From contig JAKCWW010002529.1 in NCBI GenBank assembly GCA_026260175.1, forward strand, positions 20,274 to 56,160: a stretch of 35,887 bases of DNA, given 5' to 3'. The DNA is from Reticulitermes lucifugus. Lineage: Eukaryota > Arthropoda > Insecta > Blattodea > Rhinotermitidae. A program made the translations under genes and the position numbers. The notes beneath the pieces are model-generated. The model was not told where the DNA came from. It saw only the letters and a program-made list of their open reading frames with translations, and did not search any database. Shown one piece after another: positions 11,033 to 21,900 of this stretch (within the stretch, counting starts at the first letter, position 1; each line of letters begins with the position of its first letter).

Positions 11033-13185
11033 CTGCTGCACATGCAGATTAGATCGATATCTGTGAAAATGATTCCCCGGAGAACCACTCTGAAACAATG
11101 CCGATAAAACAATCGATACCGTATTGTAATGTGCATCTGTAATATAATCTTCATGTTGTGCATTGAATGTAGTTGTTATGCTTCGTCATTATCCTCATAG
11201 CTAGGATGGACACAGTCAGCATGTTATACGAACATACAAGGACACATGCTGTAAGTCAGGCCTGCTCAACATCTTATGCGGGGCGGGCAACATAAAATCC
11301 AATACAAAGAATGAAGAATGAATAAGTATACGTGTAATTATATGTATAATGTTAACTGTATATTTTTTTATATATCATGTGCGATAAAAACGTACTGATA
11401 ATGACATAAAAGATTGATAATATGTGCAATTCACAACGTAGCTACGGTTCCGCCTTTTTTAGCACAGTTTTACAAAATGAATTAATCATGTAACGTATGT
11501 CTGCGTAAATAAACAGCTCATAATTTTTTAAAATTGCTTCTGCATTCTATCTCGGCATTGCCAGGGAAAGGGTTAAAAGAGATTTTCTCATTTCAAATGT
11601 TTCAGCGGGAAATATAACACTGTGCTGCTGACAACATGTTGCCCAGGAGTTATGGGTTGAGCGGTTTTGGTATAAGTAGACAAAGCATGTTAAAGGAATG
11701 CGCAACAAGGTACATAGACGAGATAATTATGAATCGCAATAAAAATAACTTGAAGGCGAAAGGTTACTCAAAAGTCCTTTTAACGTTTTAATACATATTC
11801 GGTTAAGTAACGAAAGAGTAATTTTAATTATACAGAATGTTAATTTTAGACAGCTAATAAGATAATAATGGTGAATCATAACAATGTAATAGTGAAATAA
11901 TGTTTATGTTAGTGTCAGGCATGTGTGTAATAATGTGCTTGTATAAATTCCACTGAAGATAATGCAGATGTAAGAATTAAAACACATATGTTGATATACA
12001 AAATATAAGAAATGGGTGTAAGAAGTGTAGGCTAATACAAAAGCTCACATTACTGTGTAAGACTAAAACGTTCCGATATACAGCTGGTAGTAATGAGGGA
12101 CACATTGAAAACATTGTGGAACATCCAGGGGCTCTTGGCGGTTCACTGGCCACACGTTGCACACCCCAGACGACCTTACTGACAGACATATATGCAGGCA
12201 TTCCTGCACGTATGTTTAGTGTTCTCGTAATATGGGAAACAGAGGGTTTTTGTAACCCTTGTGATTTTTGTGTGTTAGATTGTAAGGAGACGACGACAGG
12301 AGAGTGGGGTGCGATACTGTAGCAGATTTAGTATAACTAGGCTTGAAGCCTGAGAGACGGGGGGATTCTTTCGACACTAGCCAGGCCGAAAACTTCGCAC
12401 CAGCGAAGGGCCATGAAGAAATTAGCGGTTCTCCTGCACTCGTCTCCACAACTGGACTACGCCATTGTACAACTTACTGCTTATTAAAACCATTAGTATT
12501 AGGAGATTGCCGTGGGCTATCACTCTGAAGAAAACGACCCACCCTCCGAATGTCAGCGTTCAATTTCAAGGCAGCAAAGTACCGTTCATCTGTCTGCCCG
12601 CAGACTCTCTGTCGCCGGGGGGAACAGGAGCCAGGACCCCCTGGTCAGGGACACTACAATTGGTATAGGGGAAAGAAGTGATCGTGTGTTTTATTGTGTG
12701 CACAATTCATGTTGTTGACAGTGAAGTGAAGAGAAAAATGAACTGCGCCATGAGGACGATGATGATAATTGAGTTGTAAGTTTGTATTTCTTTATGTTAA
12801 TTTGGTTCCAATTGAGAGCGTAATATTACTCGTCGAATTTAGATAATTGCAAAGTAATATTAAAAAGTTTACTTGTCTTACGGCACTCAGCAGAAGTTTT
12901 ACGCTTCTAGCGTGACAAACACACATTCAAACCTGGCCGAAGACTGTACATGAAGTTCTAATTTTGTTCTGACATGTTGCAGAGTTCAAGGCAGTCCAAT
13001 CTTGCCTTACAAACCATACATAACGTCGTGTGTTCTGAGTGAGATACAGTCCGTACCATACAGAGGCAATATTTGTGTTTGTGCGCCTTTTAAAAATACT
13101 TTGAGTTGCAAGATTTGTAATGATCATGTCATAGTAAAAACTGATTTATAAATACGATATTTCAAGATTATAATCTACCATCAGT
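11033..13185. other. Intron stretch, mostly unassigned repeat-like DNA
   Basis: There is no supported gene. A possible hAT-type end (CAGGCCTGCTCAACATCTT) at 11259 may pair loosely with GTTGCACACCCCAGACG near 12153, but the two do not match well enough to call a transposon. The open frames around 12216-12718 overlap on both strands and show no family motif. Confidence 0.35.
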
Positions 13186-13222
13186 TCGGATAAATCTGCT
13201 GTCTCCATCTTCAAGGTCGAAG
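13186..13222 (+). repeat. Dispersed repeat R1, short piece
   Basis: The frame reads F-G-stop-ICCLHLQGRR, the R1 signature with a premature stop. Confidence 0.45.
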
Positions 13223-13329
13223 AGTAAAGCTTTGCTACTGAGCTACCAAATTAGATAACGTCACATTCCGAAAGAACGCCGTCTTGAAACATCATATTTG
13301 TTTATTGCAAAATGACACTATTTCACAAG

Positions 13330-13520
13330 AAATGAATAGCTGATGATCTACAGCCGCAACACAGCCGAAGTAAGAGGGTGAGAGTTGCTGTTCAGTGTGT
13401 AGCACTGTTTCGTATTCAGTGTGTTCAAATCGCGGCTCGGAGGATTTCCTAATTCCTTCCAGTCAAATACAGGGATAGTGTCTCGAATTAGGTCACGAGA
13501 GCTACTTCCACTCCTCTTCC
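13330..13520 (+). repeat. Possible decayed tRNA-headed SINE
   Basis: GTTCAAATCGCGG near 13424 resembles a Pol III B box, with a plausible A-box-like stretch upstream and a body afterwards. No second copy was seen in the window, so this is weak. Confidence 0.25.
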
Positions 13521-13737
13521 CTTTCATTATTTTCTGATCATAACATCCTTCGACGCTGTGCAGCCTGAGCTGTTGGTATTTTAGTTAAATAAACCATATA
13601 TTCATACATAACCTACACGTAGACGAATTTTAAAGTGCAATAAAATTCTTCTTTGCTACACTGACAACGTAATTACTATCAGTGCTGACAGATGTCGTTG
13701 ATAGACGCTTTCAGGTACATGCGTGTTCTTATTACAG

Positions 13738-13997
13738 GCTGCCGGCTGTCTGCCCCGAGGAGATGGAAGATAAAAGCAGGGTCACTTCTCAAACAGAGGC
13801 TAAGAGGCTTCGACGTTACTCAGCTTGTCTGGCGTCGGGGCTGTCGCTGTCACGTGCCTTAACCGTGGAGACAACATGTACCGCGTCAGATATAGCTAAG
13901 GCTGGATGTATCCTGACGATTCCTCCGAGGCCGCTCCATTTCGAGGACGAGGGGGAAATGAGACGCATTTACTCCCTCATATATGACGTCTTCAGAT
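13738..13997 (+). CDS. NSUN7: NSUN7-like gene, exon 2 (residues 37-124)
   Basis: The acceptor is TGTTCTTATTACAG at 13724-13737. The exon opens with the last base of a split codon and closes one base into the next codon at the donor GTAATA (13998). The first half, with LPAVCPEEMEDKSR, is unlike any domain I know. The second half aligns with the N-terminal helical part of vertebrate NSUN7: IPPRPLHFEDEGEMRRIY and then SLIYDVFR, against the human ESEDQSFQRLSYELAFSALKY. The codon completed by the next exon is the conserved Tyr. An ATG at 13763 is a possible translation start if exon 1 does not belong to this gene. The region is probably a protein or RNA-binding lead-in to the methyltransferase fold. 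Confidence 0.75.
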
Positions 13998-16900
13998 GTA
14001 ATATTTCGTAATTGTTTAGCATGAGAGATGGTTAAATCCATGTGGTAAAGCCCTCTGTGAGAAAATGATAGTCACTCATCTATACTGATACCGCGAAAAG
14101 AAATCTTATGATAATGGAGTGACGTCACTCGACCTTCCCACTCTTTTGTTATATTACCGTCAGACCCTTCTGTTATATGGGAACCGGCCCAAATATCTTT
14201 CGCCAGGGAAGGTTATCACGTGGTTGTCACAGCCAATATCTGTCTGTATAGATCGCCTAGGAAGAGTGGAGAGGAGTATAGTACACTGGAGAGGTTAGTG
14301 TAACATCTCGAAGGAGATATGGAGGGACTTCTTTCCGTGGCCTCATTATGGTATAGAAATTCACAACCTTTTACGGAACCCAAAGGTTCATAACAGCTGT
14401 ATCCAGTTGTAATTGAGTTGCCACTTACGTCAATCCACAACTTCAGATTCTGTTTCTCTCAGATAATTTTATATTATCCTTCCATTTATGCCAGCGTCTG
14501 CCCTTGCAGGTTTTCTGACTAAAATTGTAACAATACACTCAATAGACTCAAGATTACCCGACCTAAACGGGGCCGAAGCGAGGTAGGATAATTGAAAGTG
14601 TAGGATAAAGCAGAATAGTAAAAAAAGACAAGGGTATATATCACCTCCTGTACAACTTAAATTTTTATTATATGACGAAGACAATACAATGAGGCGTTAA
14701 ACAAAAAGTCTCATAACAAAAATTACATTCAAAATAATGCAAAATTGCAAATGAAGTTTCATCTTTTAAAGAAGTGTGTTGTATAGAATTATTTGCAGGC
14801 CGGATGTTAATTGAATCTTCTCAAATTAATTATGCCTTTTCAGCTGCTGAGGTTGTATATGATGGATGGGACGATTGTTGTGGAGAAGAATAAATTGTGT
14901 TCATAGCTTTAAGTTACCTACTAATGTAATATATTATGTAATTTTATTTTACATCATGCTTTAAGATCTGTCTTTTTGGAGTTCGCAACGATAATTTTGC
15001 AGATTTATACTTCTAAACTAGTAGACTTCCGCACGTAATCACTCGACTATCACTGAAAGGATTCTCATGAAATTTGATATTGAAGAGTTTTGCTGAAATT
15101 GTGTCGACAAACTACAGTCGTAGTTAAAATGGAACAAAAGTGCTCGTAAGAGACGTGTTACATGGCGACCTACACTCGTTTCTATAGGCGTCTCGAGCAT
15201 AAGTCGCTAAATATTTATCGGAGCACAGAACTTCGCACGACTTTTTACACTTTACCAAAAGTCTTACGGTTTCAGAGATAATGAAACTAACGTAGTTAAG
15301 GCAGATGTTTGTCACACGTCATAACTTATCATACATTTTCGTTGTTGAAATACGATTTATGTATTTTGTAAAAATAAGGTGCATTTTGAGTCCTTCGTGA
15401 AATGTTGCTTCACGTTTTTGGTATCTCACACAGTTAGGTGCCACCACCTCTCTCTCCAGAACGCGTAGACTTATGTACGTTTCTTCAACGAATATAATTA
15501 ATTGTAGGTACTTAAAGTGATAAGGCATGAAGGTGTCACTGTAAAGGTTGTGTGCGTCCATTAAGGCCACGAATAGGGGGAGGGGGGTGCCAAGGCTTTG
15601 GCATCCTCAACAGTTCCCTTGATTTCTTACGATCCTAACCCCAACTTACGTATATGTTTTCCCTTCCAGTCGTTGAATAATTCATTTGTGATCGAATGAC
15701 GCTCCGGCATCTTTTCTGGATGACCTAGGGTTCAGATCTCGACCCAGAGACCAACTATACTGATTTAGAATTTTCATGGGGTTTCTCAGTCCCCCCAGAA
15801 AAATGCTCGGATGGTGGCTCAAATCAGGACACATCGCTCCTTGCCACTTCCTTTCCAATTCATTATTTACACATTTTTCTACAATACGACGCTATATACT
15901 CTGTGATGTTGACGGAGTCTTTGAACAGGCAAGAAATAATAACGCGGATATTACTAGTGACGAACATCATTAGCGACAAGCAGCTTGGTTGATTTACATA
16001 GGCCAGAAGGGTTCTTGAGGGGATGATAGCAATAGATCGAAAGGGGGAAGCCTAGAGCTCCGTTATCCCCTCCGTCTGTGAAGAATCTCTCCGTGGCCTT
16101 ATTATAGCTATCGTAGAAACCTTCAAGCAATAAATCGAGATCTGCATGGTTCCCGGCTGCGTGTAGTGTTATGAAAGCCACTCTTTAACATGCGATGTAA
16201 ATCAACTCCTCCATCCTGTAAAGTACTGATTAAAACACGCGAAGCTTCTTGCGTGATAATGCAGCAGAGGCAGTTTGGTTTGTGTGCACTTTGGTAAGGT
16301 TTCCAGTAATTGCATTATGTGTGTAATTTCATTGTCTAATGCAGTTTCCATATAACCACAAACGACCTTCAAATTTCATAAAGAACAATTTCAGTAATAA
16401 CAGAGCAGATCAAATTTCTTCGCCTTATTCTTTCTGTGATACCTACGAAGGGTCCCGGTTTTAACTAAAATGGATAACTGTTCACAAAAATGACACATTT
16501 TTAGCTTCTACATTATATTTTTATGCAAGGCATATGAAAGTACATACCGCTTACTACATTATTTAAAATAAAGTTTTTGAAGAGAAGTAGGCACTTATTC
16601 ACTAACAAACATCTTATTATAAAATCATTGACGAAAATTATATGAGAACTAAAATAAAAAATACAAAAATGACAAAAGAATACCTGTGGCTTTGGCTTGT
16701 AATCCAACACATGTAACGAAATATTCGAAGTGATGCAAAAGTTTTGCTTCCAGATTTTAGATGGACATAAAATAATTAACCTTAAAAGCTAGTCCTCACA
16801 GCTGTATTAATGAAGATTCAAGTCGTCATGGCTGGTACGCCTTGTTGACAGTTAAATAGTCGCCGACGTTTAGGAGGAGCTTAGTGCCTTCATCTTCTTG

Positions 16901-17102
16901 GAATGCTTGACCCTGCAGGGGGCGGCTCAACTTCTGAGACTTAAATCTTCGACCACTTAAGACCTATTATACAGCTCACGCCATTATTTTGTGTTTCTCT
17001 TGAATCAACCCATAAATACTGAAGGTACTGGAAGTACTTGCGGGTACCGCAAGCTGTTACTGACCGAGCAACAAACATTATGATGCATTTTCTTTTTTTC
17101 AG
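13998..17102. other. Intron 2; repeat fragments only
   Basis: No gene. It holds degraded repeat-like pieces: a SINE-like stretch at about 15690-15860 (GGTTCAGATCTCG, then CCCCCCAGAAAAATGCTCGG) and an R1-like trace near 16855-16905 (CGACGTTTAGGAGGAGC ... CTTCATCTTC). The minus-strand frames are not supported. Confidence 0.4.
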
Positions 17103-17161
17103 ATAAGTCTGTTTTGAACCAAGCCTTGACAGATACTGCATTCTTTGTCCAGTTCCCACAG
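17103..17161 (+). CDS. NSUN7: NSUN7-like gene, exon 3 micro-exon (residues 124-143)
   Basis: A 59-nt exon found by phase and alignment. The acceptor is a near-ideal pyrimidine tract, TTTTCTTTTTTTCAG, and the donor is CAG followed by GTAAAA at 17162. It completes the Tyr of exon 2 and reads YKSVLNQALTDTAFFVQFPQ. This aligns with the human NSUN7 segment YQDILETILIDSCIF. Entry phase 1 and exit phase 0 fit both neighbours exactly, which is the main reason for confidence in so short an exon. Confidence 0.8.
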
Positions 17162-17560
17162 GTAAAATAAATTGGATTTCATTACTTACCTACCTACATA
17201 CGTACATACTAACTACACTGCTACGTGGGTTATGGTTTCTGATAAGTTAAAGGCATAATAATGAAGTAGATATGCAATATTATATAATTGATGTGTCAAA
17301 TGTATATGAAATAAATAGGCCTACTCTTAACACAAATGACGTGTTATACAATGAAAACGTCACAAGTAGTGAATATTTCTAATGATCGAATTTGTTGTGT
17401 CATACAGACGAAGGCAGCATGTTCCTCCGAAACATCCATAATCTTAGTAATCAACAAAGCGACAACCGAAAAGCTCGTTTTTCCTACTTGTTTCACTCAT
17501 CCTAAATTTTAATCGGACGTAGCAACTACTGAAGTTGCTTTGTGTGTTTGATAGTTCCAG

Positions 17561-17856
17561 AAGCAGCCAAATTTGGTGTGGCTGTTGTGCTATGACTTGT
17601 ACAAGAGACGGTTTCTACCCCGCGATCACACAGAAGAGCAATCTCGCCTAGAGACTTTCGAAGAAGCAGGACTTCTGGAGATGGACATGCACTTGTGGAA
17701 CGCCAGGGTGAAAATCGCGGCTGCTATGTCCCGCTTACGTATAAAGAACAATGCCCTGAGACTATCTCAGCTTCTGCCTGCACACCTTAGGGACGACCGT
17801 ATTTTAGTCAGAGAAAAAAACCCCGTCACTGCCTGGGTTAACACTTTCAGGATCAA
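17561..17856 (+). CDS. NSUN7: NSUN7-like gene, exon 4 (residues 144-242)
   Basis: The acceptor is TTTGATAGTTCCAG. The exon ends in phase 2 at GTGAGT (17857). The protein KQPNLVWLLCYDLYKRRF, later HLWNARVKIAAAMSRLRIKN, then NPVTAWVNTFRI, matches human NSUN7 closely in order and spacing (VMLYDFQDRKFQTR ... FKIKLAAALARCRIKHDAL ... LYAWINTCKIS). This is the N-terminal helical domain shared by the NSUN5/NSUN7 branch, ahead of the Rossmann-fold methyltransferase core. The conserved AWxNT motif sits at the end of the exon. The match here is the clearest family assignment in the window. Confidence 0.93.
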
Positions 17857-17878
17857 GTGAGTTGGCATTCGCCTAGGT

Positions 17879-18618
17879 CAGTGCTTTTTAAACTATTTTC
17901 TCGCGTACTACTGTCACAATATACACGTACCACTGTCATAATATACACGTACCACTGTCACAATATACACGTACCACTGTCACAATATACACGTACCTGT
18001 CACAATATACACGTACCACTGTCACAATATACACCTACCACTGTCACAATATACACGTACCACTGTCACAATATACACGTAACACTATCACAATATACAC
18101 GTACCACTGTCACAATATACACGTGCCACTGTCACAATATACACGTACCACTGTCACAACATACACGTACCACTGTCACAATATACACGTACCACTATCA
18201 CAATACAAAATATGTAGCCTACGCATACCACTAGGTACCGCAAATTTTAACGCCTACCTTCAGAATACTGGTCTTCCGGGATGTTTCGCTGGTTTGCAGG
18301 TTTCAGGTCTTCAGACCTGCCAACTAGCGAAACAACAACGCTGTGAAAACCTCAAATTTCGCACTTGCTACTTTTCTAATTTAATGCATTAGACGACAGG
18401 AGAGAGTCTGTATTTATATTGGAACAATGAAATGGTGTCTTGGTATACACTTTACAAATGTTGTTGTTTACATTTCAACACATTTAAAACAATTTTAATA
18501 GTGCAATTAATGTTTCTAAATTTCGATTATTAAAAAAATCCTAAATTCCTTTGCGTACCATCAGGCGACCGTCTGCGTACTACTAGTGGTATGCGTACCA
18601 CCGTTTGAAAAGCACTGG
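17879..18618. mobile_element. hAT-like non-autonomous DNA transposon
   Basis: The ends are inverted: CAGTGCTTTTTAAAC at 17879 and GTTTGAAAAGCACTG ending at 18618. The terminal form CAGTGxTTTTxAAAC is typical of hAT elements. The flanking 8-mers GCCTAGGT and GTCTAACT agree at 5 of 8 bases and resemble the hAT target preference, so they may be an old target-site duplication. No transposase is visible. It starts only 22 bp inside intron 4. Confidence 0.7.
17905..18215 (+). repeat. 22-bp minisatellite inside the hAT-like element
   Basis: About 13-14 tandem units of CACTGTCACAATATACACGTAC with few substitutions. One unit is 2 bp short (near 17995). Because 22 is one more than a multiple of three and the unit lacks stops, long frames (YTRTTVTIYT and similar) stay open across it. 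These are not genes. Similar GCGTACTAC/GCGTACCAC motifs occur next to both transposon ends, which points to the origin of the unit. Confidence 0.95.
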
Positions 18619-19172
18619 TCTAACTGTAATAAATTAACACCTTCAAACATTTTTATTTTTTTGGAACTTTGATGTTCCGTAAGATGGACATAAGTAAAAA
18701 CCATTAAAAAGGGTGTAATTTGACAAAAGACCATTATTTCCATTAAGACAAGTGCAACACGAATGACATTAAATGCTCAGAGGTAAATTGTTGTTTAGTT
18801 TAATTATAAATTTTTAGCACTTTACGTATAAAATGAAACCAAGCCTTCTCTTCAAAGAGTACGCGCCACATTTTCTCCGGTGGCAAAGCGCTGGGGACGT
18901 GTACGTGCCCACTTAACTGCATTCAGTGCCTAGATTACAATAATGTGGCGTTAAACTCCGCTCCCTGCATGTCGCTGCGGCGTACAGAGGGACAGCAAAT
19001 TGACCGTTTACAAAAAAGAAATCTGTACCGTGTGTAAGGCAATTAACGAAATAAAGACGGTTGACGTAAGATCCAAATGTATGAATTCTGTGTTAAAGGG
19101 TAGCCTACTGTGTTTACAGAAATTTACGTCAAATGTGTTTGAATATTTTATTTTTCTGATTTGTATACGCAG

Positions 19173-19359
19173 CACCGATGATGTTATACAAGTTTTGGAA
19201 AAGGCTGGACTGAAGGCCTTGGCGTCGAAACGGCAGAACCTGCACGTACTGAACTGCACGTGTGATGACCTATGTCCCAACTTCATTAAGTATCATCCTA
19301 CACAGCTCTCAGTCCTCGCAAAGTCCGCACTTGTAAGAGGACACTACATCATACTCCAG
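19173..19359 (+). CDS. NSUN7: NSUN7-like gene, exon 5 (residues 242-304)
   Basis: The acceptor is TTGTATACGCAG and the donor CAG/GTACTT at 19360. Entry in phase 2 creates an Asn codon, giving FRIN-TDDVIQVLEKAGLKAL. This matches the human KIS-PEEVYNNLKRRGYNKVK. It continues to YHPTQLSVLAKSALVRGHYI and ILQ. The segment corresponds to the part of NSUN proteins just before the SAM-binding core, ending in the IxLQD junction conserved in the family (human LIFQD). The exit phase is 0, and the next exon begins with the expected Asp. The open frame extends upstream to 19000, but the splice acceptor and the alignment both put the exon start at 19173. Confidence 0.9.
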
Positions 19360-20353
19360 GTACTTGCTGATAAAAGCAGATAATCGTGGCAGTCTTCACG
19401 TAGCGCAAACCAACCAAATATCAAGATATAACAGTATTTTGCGTTGCGACACTTTAATTCGTTATTAATTAAATACAGGCAGGTCTGTGTGTTACAGAGT
19501 TACTTTTAACAGTGCTCGATGGATGGATCCATTAAGTAATTAGCATGGGCTTTAATTCAAAACATTAAAGCCTGATTGTTAAAATCAAACAGACTTGCGT
19601 TCTTATAAACACGAAGCTGGATAAAATAATTAAATAAATTATTCTCTTAATATACTCGTAGTTTTGTGAACCTAGCATCATAATAACGTGGCAATTTCTG
19701 ATTTGTAATTTTTTGTTTAAAATTAATAATTCTCTTCTTATTCTTTCCGCACGTAACAAGTTATTCTTACAGTTACGGGTATGTACGTTAGGTGGTAGTA
19801 ATTGCTCAAAACCATCTGTTGTTATGAAGCAGCCGAACGGTACTTATATTTCGATCGGAATTGCAGTCTCGAATTTTCTAGCTCAAGTATTATCTCTAAG
19901 TAGACGCACCACAGAACATATTTTTGTGAAACTTGATGTTTGGGAATTTCAGTAAATTTTATGACACGTTATAATTTTGGCCAAAACCGGAAAAAGATTA
20001 AGAAATGTGCTCGTGTTTTTGCTTGCATTTCGAGGGTACGTTCTCAGTAACTCTTGCGTAAATCGTTAAATATACACCTCACAGGCGTTAACTGCGTAAC
20101 TTGGCTAATAATAATGGGGGGGGCAAAATGTACCACGGGTATTAGGATGCCTCTATTTTGTGTCCCGTAAAATGCAGTTTTTTCTGTCTTTACACCACCC
20201 AAATAATCATATAGAAATATTTCTATTTTTATTTTCCATTCTTCAACTCAGTAGCCAAACAAATTTTTTTAGGTAGAAAAAATATTGGAGAGGCATTTGC
20301 ACGCCCGAAGTTACACCTATGATATACCTAAGTAAAAATATTTTGAGAGAAAT
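19360..20353. other. Intron 5, first part
   Basis: AT-rich, with no exon found. It includes a possible serine-protease-like coding relic at 19770-19870, listed separately. Confidence 0.4.
19770..19870 (+). pseudogene. Possible chymotrypsin-like serine protease fragment
   Basis: The frame reads CTLGGSNCSKPSVVMKQPNG then TYISIGIAVSN. The segment VMKQPNGTYISIGI resembles the strand after the catalytic-serine loop in insect chymotrypsins (GDSGGPLVxKQxNGTYxxIGIVS). The catalytic GDSGG is absent: the equivalent place reads SKPS. No other part of a protease is seen. It is a weak, short match and could be chance. Confidence 0.3.
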
Positions 20354-20535
20354 TGTAGAAAGAAGCAAAGCACATACTGATATGTTCAGTACCGCTTCTG
20401 GAAACCTTAAGGTTTTAGAGATATTAAAAAATAGTGTTTTGTGTAAAGGTGTAGAAAGAAGCACAACACGTATTGGTAGATCTAATCCCGCTTCTGTAAG
20501 CCTGAAGGTTTCAGAGATATTTAAAAAAGTATGAG
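20354..20535 (+). repeat. Tandem duplication, unit about 96 bp
   Basis: Copy 1 starts TGTAGAAAGAAGCAAAGCAC at 20354 and copy 2 TGTAGAAAGAAGCACAACAC at 20450. Both continue through CCGCTTCTG(G/T)AA(A/G)CC and AGAGATATT. The copies are clearly diverged, so the duplication is not recent. Function unknown. Confidence 0.8.
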
Positions 20536-20905
20536 AAGCATGACAGAACTGTAAAATTATGCTTATGTTTGTCACTTCTGTAAGCATTTAGGGTATACTA
20601 CGTGATAATTTATTGCCTGTAAGCTGAACAAATGTATTAGCGTGCAGTAAAATAATTACCACTTCGTTTGCTTTTGTTATATTCACTTAGACTCTGCATG
20701 CAAATATGTTTTGTCCCACTTATCTAGTCACGTTTCTTCTCTGTCAGTTTCCATTCCCTAATACTTACTGTAGTGTATGCGTCACGATGAGATTTAATGA
20801 AGTGCTAAATGTTGTTTTTACGAGGTCACGAAGTTTCATGTTATGTCGGTACACATGAAAAGGCAAGTTCTAACTTAAATGAGAATATTTGTAGTTTGTG
20901 CTGTA

Positions 20906-21165
20906 CAGTGGCGTAGATAGGGTTTCTTTTTGTGCCCGGGACGAGTAATTACAATGGCCGCCCTTAACAGAAATTCTGAACATTAAAAAATCACAGCTAC
21001 TTTTTAAATTTACTTTTATTTGGCCTAGTATTTTGAAAATTGTTGAGAGTAGAATATCAAATTTTGTATTTAAAATATTCATTTTACTGCCCATTTTGCC
21101 GCCCCTTGTACTCTGCCTCCTCAAGCGGCCGCAAAACTCACATTCCCCCCGCAGCTCTTCCCCTG
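20906..21165 (+). repeat. Dispersed repeat R2, copy 1
   Basis: It starts CAGTGGCGTAGATAGG, then GAGTAATTACAATGGCCGCC, TTTATTTGGCCTAGTATTTT, TGCCGCCCCTTG and GCGGCCGCAAAACTC. The copy at 33263-33505 has the same blocks in the same order and orientation. The CAGTGGCGTAGxTAGG start resembles the end of a DNA transposon, but I did not find a matching inverted end. Confidence 0.75.
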
Positions 21166-21289
21166 GTGTTGTTACACCTATTGAATAAGCAGTGCGTACA
21201 AAGTGAGTAAACACCAAGGAAGGCATAGGCATGTCTGCAAAAACACATGCATCCTCTAAACTGTTGAGCGAATTTCAGTCCACTTTAGC

Positions 21290-21497
21290 TGAATATACTA
21301 ACATCGCTGTCTGGTGTATGACGACCCGTAGTCCGCTAGAAATGTACCGACGTTTTGGAAGAAAGCCATGCTTTCATCTTCAGGGTAGATGCTTGGCCTT
21401 AATCATAAAGGCATCCCGTTCTCCTAAAATGTCGGTAAATTTATACCAAACTACACGGCTTCACATCGCCGTGACAACTTCAAATCTCAGTTGGTAT
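21290..21497 (+). repeat. Dispersed repeat R1, best copy
   Basis: The frame carries the R1 series in order: SPLEMYRRFGRKPCFHLQGR at about 21330-21388, then SPKMSVNLYQTTRLHIAVTT to about 21480. It anchors recognition of the other fragments. No full transposon gene can be read. Confidence 0.6.
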
Positions 21498-21766
21498 TAG
21501 ACGTCTAAAGTTGAAGATGTTGGTAGCAGTAGCCTACTTTGTGTTGCGTAATGCTGCATGTTATATAAAGCTTGAAGGGAGTTTTATCAGTATTGTGATA
21601 AATGGCTGACCGTTAGAATGGTAGAGGACACAAAATATAGATCTCATTGAGAGATGCAACGCTTGTATAAAATTTGTTTTTTTATGTTGAGGACTGAACA
21701 AAATGTAAGGACACAATAGGCTGACCAGATATATGCCGGCCGGCTCCTCTAGACGGAGCCTCATGT

Positions 21767-21900
21767 TTAGTCACAGGTAACGCGCTTAAATTGCATGGTC
21801 GACGTAGTGACACTGGATAGGATTTCTCACTGAGAACTTCGGTTTTCCCCGCTATATGTAATTCCGCCTTAGTTCTGTGAGCTTCCTCATCTATCACCTT
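21767..21900 (+). repeat. SINE family A, decayed copy
   Basis: Shares with the family A body the blocks GCATGGTCGACGTAGTGACA-like, ACTGGATAGGATTTCTCACTG and ACTTCGGTTTTCCCC. The head and the CCTTCACCAC end are not clear. Confidence 0.5.

Noticed and set aside
10768-11163. 131-residue minus-strand open frame
   Set aside because: It consists of the antisense of the AAG-rich simple repeat joined to SINE family C sequence, with no domain.
11253-12185. A hAT-like transposon between CAGGCCTGCTCAACATC and GTTGCACACCCCAGACG
   Set aside because: The two ends do not form a convincing inverted pair, and no flanking 8-bp duplication was found.
17857-18234. 125-residue open frame of repeated YTRTTVTIYT-type peptide, and a CRISPR-like look
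   Set aside because: It is the 22-bp minisatellite read through. The unit has no stop in any frame, there are no unique spacers as in CRISPR, and it starts inside a splice donor.
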